This document shows positions 37,367 to 47,995 of a DNA stretch of 64,000 bases, piece after piece. The notes under the pieces were generated by a model. The model had not been told where the DNA came from and made no database searches. It saw nothing but the letters and a program-made list of their open reading frames with translations. This stretch comes from Ricinus communis (Eukaryota > Streptophyta > Magnoliopsida > Malpighiales > Euphorbiaceae), in contig NC_063258.1 in assembly GCF_019578655.1 (NCBI RefSeq), positions 20,340,802-20,404,801 of the forward strand. Direction: 5' to 3'. How positions within the stretch are numbered: position 1 is the first letter of the stretch; every line of letters begins with the position of its first letter. The translations under genes and the position numbers were made by a program.

Positions 37367-38288
37367 AAAAAGGTACTTTGATACCTCCATTAATCCTAAC
37401 AAAAGATACATTAGTATCTTGACTAGACTCATTAAAGAGATATAATGGTACTTTATCTAGTCCTAGAGTTAATACTTTAAGTTTTTATTAACATGTGAAA
37501 CTGACCAAATCAAAGTCTAATTTTATTTTCTAAAGCTAAATGCCCTCATTTTATTTAACATTTGAGGTGAACATAAGTATAAGGCACATGAAGATTACAT
37601 TAATAAGCTTGACGTACTCAAAGTTGAGCATTGGAGCTGATCACATGTAAAATACTAAATTAATTTTGTCCTTTAAACATGTGAGGTGAAAATCTAATGC
37701 GTGAAATTAAACCATGCAAAGAAAGGGGAGAGAGGAGAATAGAGCAAAACTAGAAAGGGATTAAGGATGAGGGGACGCTTAAGGGAAATTACTCCTTAAA
37801 ACAAATAACACAAATAATAATCATAATTAATTCGAAGAGGAGTTTTAAATGACTCATTTAGGATTTCTAAATCTATGTTATCAAAACCTGCAACTGTGAA
37901 GAAATAAAATTAGCAAAAAGACTAAATATAAATAAAATTGTAATTAAAATAGCAAAGAAATATTAAAGTAACTGAAAAAAATTAAAGTAAATATAAAATA
38001 TTATGGTTTCTAATTAGACAATGGTTGTAGTATTAAAAGATAATAATATGAAATATATTTATAGTATTAATTTTTATAATACTAAAAAATTAATTAATAA
38101 ATATTTTTTAATGATGTTATGTTATTACGTTAATGAAATAATTTTAAAATCATTAAAACCAATAAAATCTTTAAAAATATTTAATAATAATAATATTATT
38201 AAAAATATTAAAAATAAGAGATATTTACTATATATATTTATCTATATTACATTATTTAACCATTAACATTTTAAAATTATATTATTTA
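37367..38288. repeat. Partial 1.7-kb-type satellite unit, cut by an LTR element
   Basis: This is very similar to 29190-30060, including the next unit start at 37987. It is cut off inside the left inverted-repeat arm, where element A begins at 38289. The missing remainder is not found after the LTR elements. Confidence 0.8.
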
Positions 38289-41200
38289 TGTATACCCGGT
38301 ATTTTTCTTTAATAAAGATAATATTAATAATGATTAATAAATGAGTTTTTATTTAAATTAATTTAATTATATTTTTATTTGGTTTAAATTGGAATGAATT
38401 AAGTGGAATTTTAATGCTAGATAAATAAAGGAGTTATTTTCTATATCCTATTAGTTTGAATTTTTTAAGAAATTAATTAAGTAAATTGTTTTTGAGAAAT
38501 AAACTATATTTTTGGTTATTCAAAATTTTTCCCCAAATGAATATATTTATGAGAGTTATGAAAGAAATTGTAAAGGATATTTTATAAAATAATTATTGGG
38601 GAAAATGGTATTTTAATTAGCTAACGGTATTAAATTTTAATTGGAAAACATTTAGCAAATTGATTAATTAAATTAATTGTGTGTTAGGATTAAATTGAAA
38701 ATTTATTTTGGAATAAGGATTAAAAGTATAATTTTATCAATATGGGGTTTTAATGAAAATTTGTATGTTTGGTATTTTTTAATTAAATATGTCGGCAAGG
38801 GCTTTTTAGTAATTTTATATTTAAAAGCAAAGGTGTATATATAATTATATATTCTCAATAATTCTAATTTGGCCCAAATTAATTAGTTAGGGGCCTAATT
38901 GAAAGGCTAGAGAAAAGTTTAGGGGTTAGTTGGAAGTTTTGCAGGGCGAAATTGTAGTAATTAAAATAGTTGAGGGACCAAATGGTAAGAAAGGAAAGTT
39001 TGGGGGCGATTGTCGATATAAAAGAAAAGAAAGAAGAAAGAATTGGGGGAGAGAGAGGAAGCGAGGGAAGAAGAAGAAGGAGCGCGGCGTCGTCCAGTCA
39101 GTGGCGGCCGACCATCGGGGCCCTCGATGTCGGCGGAAGGAGCTACTGGCGTCGGCGATTAAGCTAGCGGCGGCGGAGGTGGCAGGGGACGCGTCAACAT
39201 GTGGAGAAGCAGAAGGAAAGTGGCAGTTTTTTTTTTGACGCTGATTGTGGCGTTGCCTGCGTCGGTAGCCGCTGATTCGGGTGGCGATCAACTCTCCTTA
39301 GTGAGAGCTTTCTTTTAGCGACAACGGCGACGTGAATGGTGGTCGGAGATGGAAGTTCGCGGTGGAGAGACAAAGTGGGTGGCAGCCGCATTTTTCAGCT
39401 TTTCCGGCGAGCTCCAGCAGGGGATGGGTGATCGGAGGACATATCTGGACTCCCCTCAGCTCAAGCTTCGCAATGGCACCAGTTTCGTGGTGATCGGACT
39501 TCATTTGCAAATTGACAGCCGAGATCGTCCGCAAATCTCTCCGGATGATCGGGGGTCGGATCAGAAAATCGGAAGCGGGAATCGTCATCAGCGAGTCGTT
39601 TCGAGTTCGATGGTGTGTTCGGATCGTCGATCGGACTTCGGTAGCTAGAGGCGAGTCGACCGAGCGATCAAGCGTCTCGGTAATTTTTCTTTAGCCCGTA
39701 GGTTTTGGAATTCTCTGGTTTATTATATGCTTATTGATTTGTGTTAAGTATTAGATAATTATGTTAAAATAATAGTTTGTCGGACTGCCTGCCACAGTCG
39801 TGATTTGTGTTGTGTGGCTTAGTTGGGAAATTAGTGAAGTCTTGGGGACCCGACTCCTGTTAAAATGAATTTTTGAATATTTGAAGTGCTTGTTAGCAGG
39901 TCCTGGACCCGTTTTACAGGGGGTAAATGTCCGTGTTGTAGGGGAGGTTCTGCAGAATTTTCAGTAGAATTTACCCGAGTCGAGATTCTTAGACAGTCAA
40001 TCCTAGGAATCTAGACCTAGGGTTAATTGTCAGTTGTTTCAGTGTTATTGATAAATTATTTTCCGTGATTAGATAATCCGTCTGTTCGGCTCGCTCCACC
40101 CGAGGCATCAGAGTAGAGATAGGAGGTCACTAAAGCTGTGAGTTAAAGTCATATATCGGTTATGCTCGTGTCATGCATAAATTTTTGAATAGTTGTTGTG
40201 ATTATTCTATTGCAAGTTTAATTATTCATTTAATTATTATTCATATATATTATGCTTTTTAATTACTATTCATGTATATTCTTCCTTTATCATTGATTTT
40301 ATCATTGCATGATGACACGGGATGGGACGATAGTAGAACATATTAGTTTGATGAGTGTACCGAGGGTAAATGGGTAAATTTTAACAGGAAAGTTTAGGAC
40401 TTGCCCTGGTCGAGCATCGCTCTTTGTGCTTAGTAGAGTGTGTTTGCCGGAGTAAAGGTCACTGGTCGAGCATTGCTCTCTAGGCGCCGACTTATTTGGC
40501 AACCTAAGTGACCAGACTGGAGGTAAGGTCCCTAGTCGAGCTCCGCTCTCTGGGCGCTAGTCTTATTGGAATAAGAGAGCCGAAAGGCTAAGGCTGATAG
40601 TGAACATTAAGTGACCAGATTGGAGTTAAGGATCCTGGTCGAGCTTCGCCCTCTGGGCGCCAGTTCTATTAGAATGAGATTAGTCGAGATGTTAGAGATG
40701 AGGTTAGTCGAGATGTCAGTGTTGAGATTAATTGTGATGTTAGTGTTGGGATTATCGTTCTACTGAAATACTCCGTCCCGTTGTGTATGAAAATCATTTT
40801 ATTCAAGCATGACATGACACGTTTATTTTTGCATGACTTAGTATTTATTTCAAATTAAATAAATGTATTTTTGAGGTGTTAACAACTGTTTTTAGACATG
40901 ATTTTAGCTCACTCTCGAGACTAACAGCCTCAATTTTACTTTTTCTTTTTTCAGATCCGTGACTATTAGTCTTCCCGCGACTCTTATCTGGTAACCCGAC
41001 TCCTTCATCATCGGGTGATGTAACTTATTTGGTATGTTAATTTGTAAGATCTTAGATTCTCTCCAATAGAATTAGTAGACTTATCTGTTGTAATTCTATA
41101 TAGTTTCGAGTCTCGCCTAATTCTTTTGGCAGACCGAATTAATTGTGTAAAATTTAATGGTTACAATAAATTGTGGAATCAATAATATTAAATGAGATGA

Positions 41201-41304
41201 GATTTATTTAAGTCAGTGAGTGACATGCTTACAATGGGATTCGGTGGCCTTACGCTTGCCCATTCCCTAGTGCCGGTCACAGGCCCACAGATGGGGTCGT
41301 GACA
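38289..41304 (+). repeat. 5' LTR of element A (3.0 kb)
   Basis: The first 0.65 kb is AT-rich, with a TATA-like GTATATATAATT at 38834-38845 and another candidate, GATATAAAAG, at 39015-39024. A GC-rich stretch (39090-39680) follows, then a minisatellite (40406-40680), then the 3' part ending GGGTCGTGACA. A GTAATTTT donor-like site at about 39679 and a TTCTTTTTTCAG acceptor-like site at about 40943-40954 are largely conserved between copies. Many short open frames in the GC-rich zone are accidental. Confidence 0.8.
40406..40680 (+). repeat. LTR minisatellite with GAGC-N3-GCTC hairpins, element A
   Basis: Four units around CTGGTCGAGCATCGCTCT and CTGGGCGCCAG lie at irregular spacing (GAGC at 40412, 40468, 40538, 40641). 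Three of the four can pair GAGC with GCTC across 3 nt. The same cluster is in element B and in the reversed fragment. Confidence 0.75.
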
Positions 41305-41308
41305 AAGT

Positions 41309-41320
41309 TGGTATTAGAGC
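41309..41320 (+). other. Primer-binding site of element A
   Basis: TGGTATTAGAGC lies 4 nt after the LTR end. It matches the initiator-Met tRNA primer site, apart from one C-to-T change against element B. Confidence 0.85.
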
Positions 41321-42589
41321 TTAGGTTTGGATTTCCTTCGACCTAGGTTAATATTCTTGGTACTGCGGAGCTAGGATCAAGTTTGTCTTATTGTTTTCAT
41401 TGACTCCAGTGTCTCAGCTTTCACTGTTAGACAGTCTGTCATTCTCTTCTCGTGAGCTTGTCTTTGATGCTGTGTTGAGGATGAGCGGTGTAGCAATAGC
41501 AAGATCTGAAGCGCGGTAGACTTTTGCCGTTTTCTTCAAGTGATTAGTGCAGTCCGATCTTAGATGCTTTAATTGTTGTTTCGATGGTGGGCATCGTAGT
41601 CAGAATTAGTGCAGAGCGTAGTGCAGTCGTGTCATGAACTGCCTCGTCATCGCATCAAGCATCGCCTTAATGAGTAGCACCGAAGTTAGTGCATGGGAAG
41701 TCGAGCAGAGGTCAGAGCATATATGGTTGAGTTTTGTGGTTGTAAGAAGCTTAAGAAAGGTGGTAGGAGTATTTTCGGACGCTCGAAATCTAGAAAAACT
41801 TAAACGAACACTATTTATTATTCTAAGTAGAACAAAGTGTTTTAAAGTACAATATTGCGCCCAGTCCCAAAAGAATTCATTATGGCATTTCACTGTTAGG
41901 CATGCACAATTTCATAATTCATTTTTAGGGCATGCATCATACATCGTGCATTGCAACCCTTGGTGATAGGGGGCATCATCACCCTGGTGCGCAATATTGT
42001 AGGAATTTTATATAAAGAAAATGACTGGAGATTACGATTTTATAAAAGTGTTTTTCAAGATAATAAAACTTTTATCAGTGATGATTATAAAGTAAATAAA
42101 TAAGTAAATCTTTCAAAGTAAATGGTGTTAGCTTAGGATTCTCTGGATGACAAGCTGAGTTGTTGTAAGAGTGAATCTGTGGCGCAGTAGGCCCCATGTT
42201 GGATTATAAAGGAGACTTCTGAATTTCAGTCGAAGAGGAATTTTGTGTCAGGATGGCATGATTTTGTATCGGTTATTGCAACCAGATGAATGATGTGGCA
42301 TGGATTTTTGGTAGGACCAGAGTTAGTCCAAATCTTTTAGAGGAGATTCTTTTCTCGCGAACAACTGAAGACTGCTTTCGGGAAGTAGAGAGGTTGTGTG
42401 AACCCGAAATGGGAGCATGCAAAAATTTGTATTGGAGAGTATGTATTCCTAAGGTGTCTCATGTGCTAGAAGTGATGCGGTTTGGTAAGGAAGGCAAGTT
42501 ATAAGAACCCTTAAAATTGTCGGCAAGTTGGTGAGGTGGCATGCAAGTTGGACTTACCGCCAAATAATTTCTCACAAGTCAATTTGGTA

Positions 42590-42840
42590 GCTCGTAGACC
42601 TGTATTGAGGAAGTGTATTTTCGATCCTTTGCTGGTGTTGGACCCTCAGTGTATGGAAGTAAATGAAGATTTGGTTTCCAAGGAGCAGTAAGTCAGGATC
42701 GCGGATTCTCAGGTTCGCCAGTTTTGCTTAAGGGTTTTGTCGATGGGTCTTGTGATTGAATATTTCAGCCAAGGAAAGTACCCGAGAAGCCGAGCTGGAG
42801 ATGAGAGGTTCCCATTCTCTTTAGTTTCAGTCTTAGTGTG
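42590..42840 (+). pseudogene. Integrase C-terminus/chromodomain remnant of element A
   Basis: The plus strand reads LRKCIFDPLLVLDPQ followed by EVNEDL and VRIADSQV, then, after a frame change, STREAELEMRG. This is the recognisable tail of chromovirus integrase: the FHVSLLRK-type segment followed by a chromodomain. A stop (TAA) after the glutamine following SKE and a frame shift break it. Everything upstream (gag, protease, RT, RNase H, integrase core) is absent. Confidence 0.7.
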
Positions 42841-42880
42841 AGCCATTTTTCTTTTAAAATTTGAGGACGAATTTCTCTTA

Positions 42881-42890
42881 AGGGGGGAGA
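42881..42890 (+). other. Polypurine tract of element A
   Basis: AGGGGGGAGA lies immediately before the 3' LTR start at 42892. The element B counterpart is AAGAGGGGGAGAA. Confidence 0.85.
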
Positions 42891-42891
42891 A

Positions 42892-43452
42892 TGTAATACC
42901 CAGAATTTTTCTTTAATAAAGATAATATTAATAATGATTAATAAATGAGTTTTTATTTAAACTAATTTAATTATATTTTTATTTGGTTTAAATTGGAATG
43001 AATTAAGTGGAATTTTAATGCTAGATAAATAAAGGAGTTATTTTCTATATCCTATTAGTTTGAATTTTTTAAGAAATTAATTAAGTAAATCTTTTTTGAG
43101 AAATAAACTATATTTGATGGTTATTCAAAATTTTCCCCCAAATGAATATATTTAGTTAAATTCTATTTTTGAAAGTTATGTAAGAAATTGTAAAGGATAT
43201 TTTATAAAAGAATTATTGGGGAAAAGGGTATTTTAATTAGCTAATGGTATTAAATTTTAATTGGATAATATTTAGCAAATTGATTAATTAAATTAATTGT
43301 GTGTTAGGATTAAATTGGAAATTTATTTTAGAATAAGGATTAAAAGTATAATTTGATTAATATGGGGTTTTAATGAAAATTTGTATGTTTGGTATTTTTT
43401 TAATTAAATATGTCCGCAAGGGCTTTTTAGTAATTTTATATTTAAAAGCAAG
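42892..43452 (+). repeat. Truncated 3' LTR of element A
   Basis: This aligns with 38289-38833 and stops at TTTAAAAGCAAG, where a second LTR start begins. It keeps a stretch of about 17 bp (GTTAAATTCTATTTTTG) missing from the 5' LTR of the same element, so the two LTRs are no longer identical. Confidence 0.85.
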
Positions 43453-46381
43453 TGTAATACCCCGAATTTTTCTTTAATAAAGATAATATTAATAATGATT
43501 AATAAAAGAGTTTTTATTTAAATTAATTTAATTGGAATGAGTTAAGGAAAATTTTAATGTTAGACAATTAAAGGAGTTATTTTTCTATACCCAATTAGTT
43601 GGATATTTAAGAAATTAATTAAGTAAATTATTTGAGAAATAGATTATATTTTTGGTTATTCAAAATTTTCCTCCAAATGAATATATTTAGTTAAATTCTA
43701 TATTTGAGAATTATGAAAGAATTTGTAAATGATGTTTTTATAAAAGAATTATTGGGAAAAATTGGTTTTTTAATAAGTTAATGGTATTAAATTTTAAGTT
43801 GGAAATATTTAGCAAATTGATTATTTAATTTAATTGTGTGTTAGGACTAAATTGAAAATTTATTTTGGAATAAGGATTAAAAGTAAAATTTTATTATTAT
43901 GGGGTTTAATGAAAATTTATAAGTTTGGTATTTTTATAAATAAATATGTCGGCAGGGGTATATATGTAATTGTGTATTTTCAATAATTCTATTTTGGCCC
44001 AAATTAAATAGTTAGGGGCTTAATTGAAAGGCTAAAGAAAATTTTAGGGATTAATTAGAAATTTTACTGGACGAAATTGTTGTAATTAAAAAGTTGAAGG
44101 ACCAAAATGTAAGAAAAAAAATGCAGGGACCTAATGTCGATATTGGAAGGAAAAAAAGAAGAAAAGAAAGAGAAAGGAAGGAGGAGAGAGTCAGCGTCGG
44201 GGGGAGAAGAGAAGGAGGGAGAGAGAGCTGGCCAAGTGAAGGAAGAAAAAGGGGAGAGTTGATGCAACGGCTGTCCGGTGCCGTTCATGGCATTTCCGGC
44301 ATCGGTATCCACTGTTTTTGGTAGCGATCAACTCCCCTCAGTCTTGGCTTTGTTTTGGCGGCGACGGTGTCGACTGTGGTGGCCGGAGATGAAAGATTCC
44401 GGTAGAGAGAGAAAGTAGGGGCAACCGGCATTTTTTGGTTTTTTCGGCGAGCCCCGGCGGAGGATGGATGATTGGAGGACATATCCGGACTCCCCTCAGC
44501 TTAAGCTTCGCAATGACACCGATTTCGTGGCGATCAGACTTCATTTGCAAATCGACGGCCGAGATCGTCTGCAAATCTCTCCAATTTCCTGATCGTCCGA
44601 ATGATTGGGGATCGGATCGGGAAATTAGAAGCGGGGATCGTCATTAGCGCGTCATTTCGAGTCCGATGGTGATTTCATATCGTCGATCGAACTCCGACGG
44701 CTGGAGGCGAGTCGACCGAGCAATCAAGCGTCTCGATAATTTTCTCTGGCCGTTGATTTAAGAATTCTTTGATTTAATTTATGCTTATTGATTTGTGTTG
44801 AGTATTAGATGATATTTGTGAGTCAAAAATAATTAGTTTGTCGGACTGCCTGCCGTAGTCGTGATTTTTATGCTGTGTGGCAGAGTCGGGAGATTAGTGA
44901 AGTCTTGGGGACCCGACTCTAGTTGTATTAATTGTTGAATATTTGAAGTGTTTTTCTAGCAGGTCCTGGACCCGTTTTACGGGGGATAAATGTCCGTATT
45001 TTAGAGGAGGTTTTGCCGGATTTTCAGTAGAATTCCAAGTCGAGATTCTTAGACAGTCAGTCCTAGGAATCTAGACCTAGGATTAATGGTCAATTGTTGA
45101 GCGTTATTGATAAATTATTTTCCGTGATTAGATAGTCCATTTGTTCGGCTCGCTCCAACCGAGGCACCAGAGCAGAGCTAGGAGGTTGCCAAAGCTATGA
45201 GTTAAAGTCATATATCTGCTTACGTGTGTCATGCATAAATTTTTGATTTGCTATCGTGGTTATTTTATTGCAAGTTCAAATTATTCATTTAATTATTATT
45301 CATTTGTATCATGCTTTTGATTACTATTCATTTATATATCATTTCTTTATCATTGGTTTTATTATTGCATGATGACACGGGATGGGACGACAGTAGAACA
45401 TATTGGTTTGATGAGTGTACCGGTGTAAATCCGAGAGGGATGGAAAAAAGGTAAATGGGTAAATTTAAAAGGAAGGTTTAGGACTTGCCCTGGTCGAGCA
45501 TCGCTCTCTGGGCCTAGTAGAGTGTGGTTGCCGGAGTAAAGGTCCCTGGTCGAGCATTGCTCTCTGCGCGCCGGCTTAGTTGGAAATCAAGTGACCAGAC
45601 TGGAGGTAAGGTCCCTGGTCGAGCTTTGCTCTCTGGGTGCCAGTCTTATTGGAATAAGAGAGCCGAAAGGCTAAGGCTGATAGTGAATATGAAGTGACCG
45701 GACTGGAGTTAAGGACCCTAGTCGAGCTGTGCTCTCTGGGCGCCAGTCCTATTGGAATGAGATTAGTCGGGATGTTAGAGTTGAGATTAGTTGAAATGTC
45801 AGTATGGAGATTAATCAAGATGTTTGTGTTGGGATTAGGGTTCTATTGAGTACTCTGTCCCGTAGCGTGTGAAAATTATTTTATTTAATTTAAGCATGGC
45901 ATGACACATATGTTTTTAGATGACTTATATTTATTTCAAATTAAATAAATGTATGATCGAAGTATATGCAAATGTTTTTGGATATATGATTTTAACTCAC
46001 TCTCGAGACTGATAGTCTCAATTTTACTGTTTTTCAGATTCGTGACTGTTAGTCTTCCGGTGACTCTTATCTAGTAACCCGACTCCTTCATCATCGGGTG
46101 ATGTATTTGATTTGGTATGTAAATCTGTAAATTCTTAGATTCTCCATAGTAGAAATAATAGATATACCAGTTGAAATTTTCTATAGTTTCGGGTCTCGCC
46201 TAATTTTTCTGGCAGACCGAATTAATTATGTAAAATGTAACTGTTAAGATAATTGTGGCATCAGTAAAATGAGATGAGATTTAATTGAGTTAGTGAGCGT
46301 CAGGCTTACTATGGGATTCGGTGGCCTTACGCCTACTCATTTCCTAGTGCAGGTCACGGGCCCACAGATGGGGTCATGACA
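43453..46381 (+). repeat. 5' LTR of element B (2.9 kb)
   Basis: TGTAATACCCCGAATTTTTC to GGGGTCATGACA. It is homologous along its length to the element A LTR, with small indels, for example lacking the ATATTTTTATTTGG block near the start. The donor-like GT seen in other copies is GATAAT here. Confidence 0.85.
45486..45758 (+). repeat. LTR minisatellite with GAGC-N3-GCTC hairpins, element B
   Basis: Four units corresponding one to one with those of element A: GAGCATCGCTC, GAGCATTGCTC, GAGCTTTGCTC and GAGCTGTGCTC. The three middle bases vary while the pairing arms stay constant. Confidence 0.75.
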
Positions 46382-46385
46382 AAGT

Positions 46386-46398
46386 TGGTATCAGAGCC
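46386..46398 (+). other. Primer-binding site of element B
   Basis: TGGTATCAGAGCC, a perfect plant initiator-Met tRNA-type primer site, lies 4 nt after the LTR. Confidence 0.9.
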
Positions 46399-47689
46399 AG
46401 GTTTAGATTTCCTTTGACCTAGGTTAAGATTTTAGGTACTGCAGAGCTAGGATCAAGTCTATCTTATTGTTTTCATTAACTCCAGTGTCTCAGCTTTTAT
46501 TGTTAGAGAGTCTGTCATTCTTTTCTTATGAGCTGTCCTTGATGCTGTGTTGAGAATGAGCATTGTAGTGGTGGAAAGATCTGAAGCGCGATAGACTCAT
46601 GCCGCTTTCTTCTAATGATTAGTATAGTTAGGCCCTTGGATGCTTCAATTGTTGTTCCGATCGTAGGCACCACAGTCAGAATTAGTGCAGAGCATGGTTG
46701 CAGTCGTGTCATGAACTGCCTCGTCATCGCATCAGGCATCGCCTTAATGAGTAGCGCCAAAGTTAGCGCATGGGAAATCGAGCAGAGGTCAGAGTATTTA
46801 TGGTTGAGTTTTGTGGTTGTAAGAAGCTTAAGAAAGGTGGTAGAAGTATTTTTCGAATGCTTGGAATCTAGAGAAATTTAAGCGAACACTATTTATAATT
46901 TTTCTAAGTAGAATAAGAGTTTTTAAAATACAATATTGCACCCAGTCCCGAAAGAATTAATTATGGCATTTCACTGTTAGGCATGCAAAATTTCATTTTT
47001 AGAACATACATCATACATCGTGCATTGTAACCCTTGGTGATAGGGGGCATCATCACCCTAGTGCGCGATATTGTAAAATTTTATATAAAGAAACCATTAG
47101 AGATTTTACGATTTTATAAAGTATTTTTCTTAGAATATAATAAATTTTTATCAGTGATGATTATAAAGCGAATAAATAAGTAATTCTTTTAAAGTAAATG
47201 GCGTTAGCTTAGGATTATCTAGATGACAAGCTTAGTTGCTGTGAGAATGAATTAGTGGCGTAGTAAGCCCTATGTTGGATTATAAAGGAGACTTTTGGAT
47301 TTCAGTCAAAGAGGAATCTCGTGTCACGATGGCATGGTTTTGTGTCGGTTATGGCAACCAGATGGATGATATGTCGTGGATGATGAGATGTGAATGTTAA
47401 GTATTTTCTGTACGTGCAAGGGACACGTCATTAGGAAGGAAGTTGGTGAGTAGATTTTTGGTGGGACTCGAGTTGGTCCAGATCCTTCGGAGGACTCTTT
47501 TCTCGCGAGCAACTAAAGACAGCTTTCAGGAAGCAGAGAGGTTGTGGGAACCCGAAGTGGGAGCACGTGGAGTTTTGTATTAGAAAGTATGTATCCTTAA
47601 GGCGTCCCTTGTGCAAGAATGATGCGGTTTGGTGAGGTGGCATGTAAGTTGGACTTGCCGCCAAATAGTGTTCTCTGAGGTCAATCCGG

Positions 47690-47935
47690 TACTCGTAGGT
47701 CTGTGTTGAGGAAGTGTATTTTCAATCCTTTGCTCTTGTTGGACCCTCAGTGTGTGCAAGTAAGTGAAGATTTGGTTTCCGAGGAGAAGTAAGTCAGGAT
47801 CGCGGATTTTGAGGTTCGCCAGTTTTTGCTTAAGGATTTTGTCGATGGGTCTTGTGGTTGAATTTATTTATGCCGAGGAAAGTTCTCGAGAAGCCGAGCT
47901 GGAGGTGAGAGGTTCTTAATTAGTTTCAGTCTTAG
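47690..47935 (+). pseudogene. Integrase C-terminus/chromodomain remnant of element B
   Basis: This is homologous to 42590-42840. It reads an LRKCIFNPLLLLDPQ-type segment, then SEDLVSEE and a following stop, and a REAELEVRG-like end after a frame change. It is the same remnant as in element A, so the deletion predates both insertions. Confidence 0.65.
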
Positions 47936-47982
47936 TGTGAAGCCCCTTTTTCTTTTAAAAATTCGAGGACGAATTTTTTCAT

Positions 47983-47995
47983 AAGAGGGGGAGAA
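47983..47995 (+). other. Polypurine tract of element B
   Basis: AAGAGGGGGAGAA lies directly before the 3' LTR at 47996. Confidence 0.85.

Larger units (their letters stand above)
41305..42891 (+). other. Internal region of element A, no intact genes
   Basis: This 1.6-kb region aligns with 46382-47995 of element B almost end to end. Short open frames at 41634-41966 and 42286-42504 have no domain I recognise and are not preserved in element B. A segment at about 41925-42000 around GGTGATAGGGGGCATCATCACC contains an inverted repeat able to form a hairpin (GGTGAT.../...ATCACC), also present in B. Its role is unknown. Confidence 0.6.
38289..43452 (+). mobile_element. Non-autonomous chromovirus-type LTR element A
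   Basis: The 5' LTR is 38289-41304 (3016 bp, TGTATACCCGG to GTGACA). A primer site follows at 41309-41320. The internal region is 41305-42891, ending in a polypurine tract at 42881-42890. The 3' LTR starts at 42892 (TGTAATACCC) but stops after 561 bp, where the next LTR begins. The internal region has only a remnant of the integrase C-terminus/chromodomain (42590-42840). LTR size, ends and this remnant fit the Tekay/Del-like chromoviruses of Ty3/gypsy. With gag and most of pol missing it would need proteins supplied in trans. Element B has the same layout, so both descend from one deleted master. Confidence 0.8.

Noticed and set aside
38021..38266. 81-codon AT-rich plus-strand open frame
   Set aside because: It is Asn/Ile/Lys-rich from AT-rich DNA and is not open in the other satellite units.
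26138..38288. CRISPR-like or regular short-spacer array
   Set aside because: Periods are 0.6-1.9 kb with internal homology throughout. This is a eukaryotic satellite.
35085..38288. Tandem LTR retrotransposons as the explanation for the short units
   Set aside because: Units lack TG/CA ends, a primer site, a polypurine tract and any coding trace. Periodicity is that of a satellite.
38926..39694. Cluster of overlapping open frames on both strands in the GC-rich LTR zone (also at 44064-44647, 48618-49292 and 60625-61465)
   Set aside because: They recur in each LTR copy with frameshifts and different lengths, on both strands, with no domain. GC/purine-rich composition explains the lack of stops.
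41634..41966. 110-codon open frame in the interior of element A
   Set aside because: The homologous region of element B is shorter and frameshifted, and no gag or pol motif is present.
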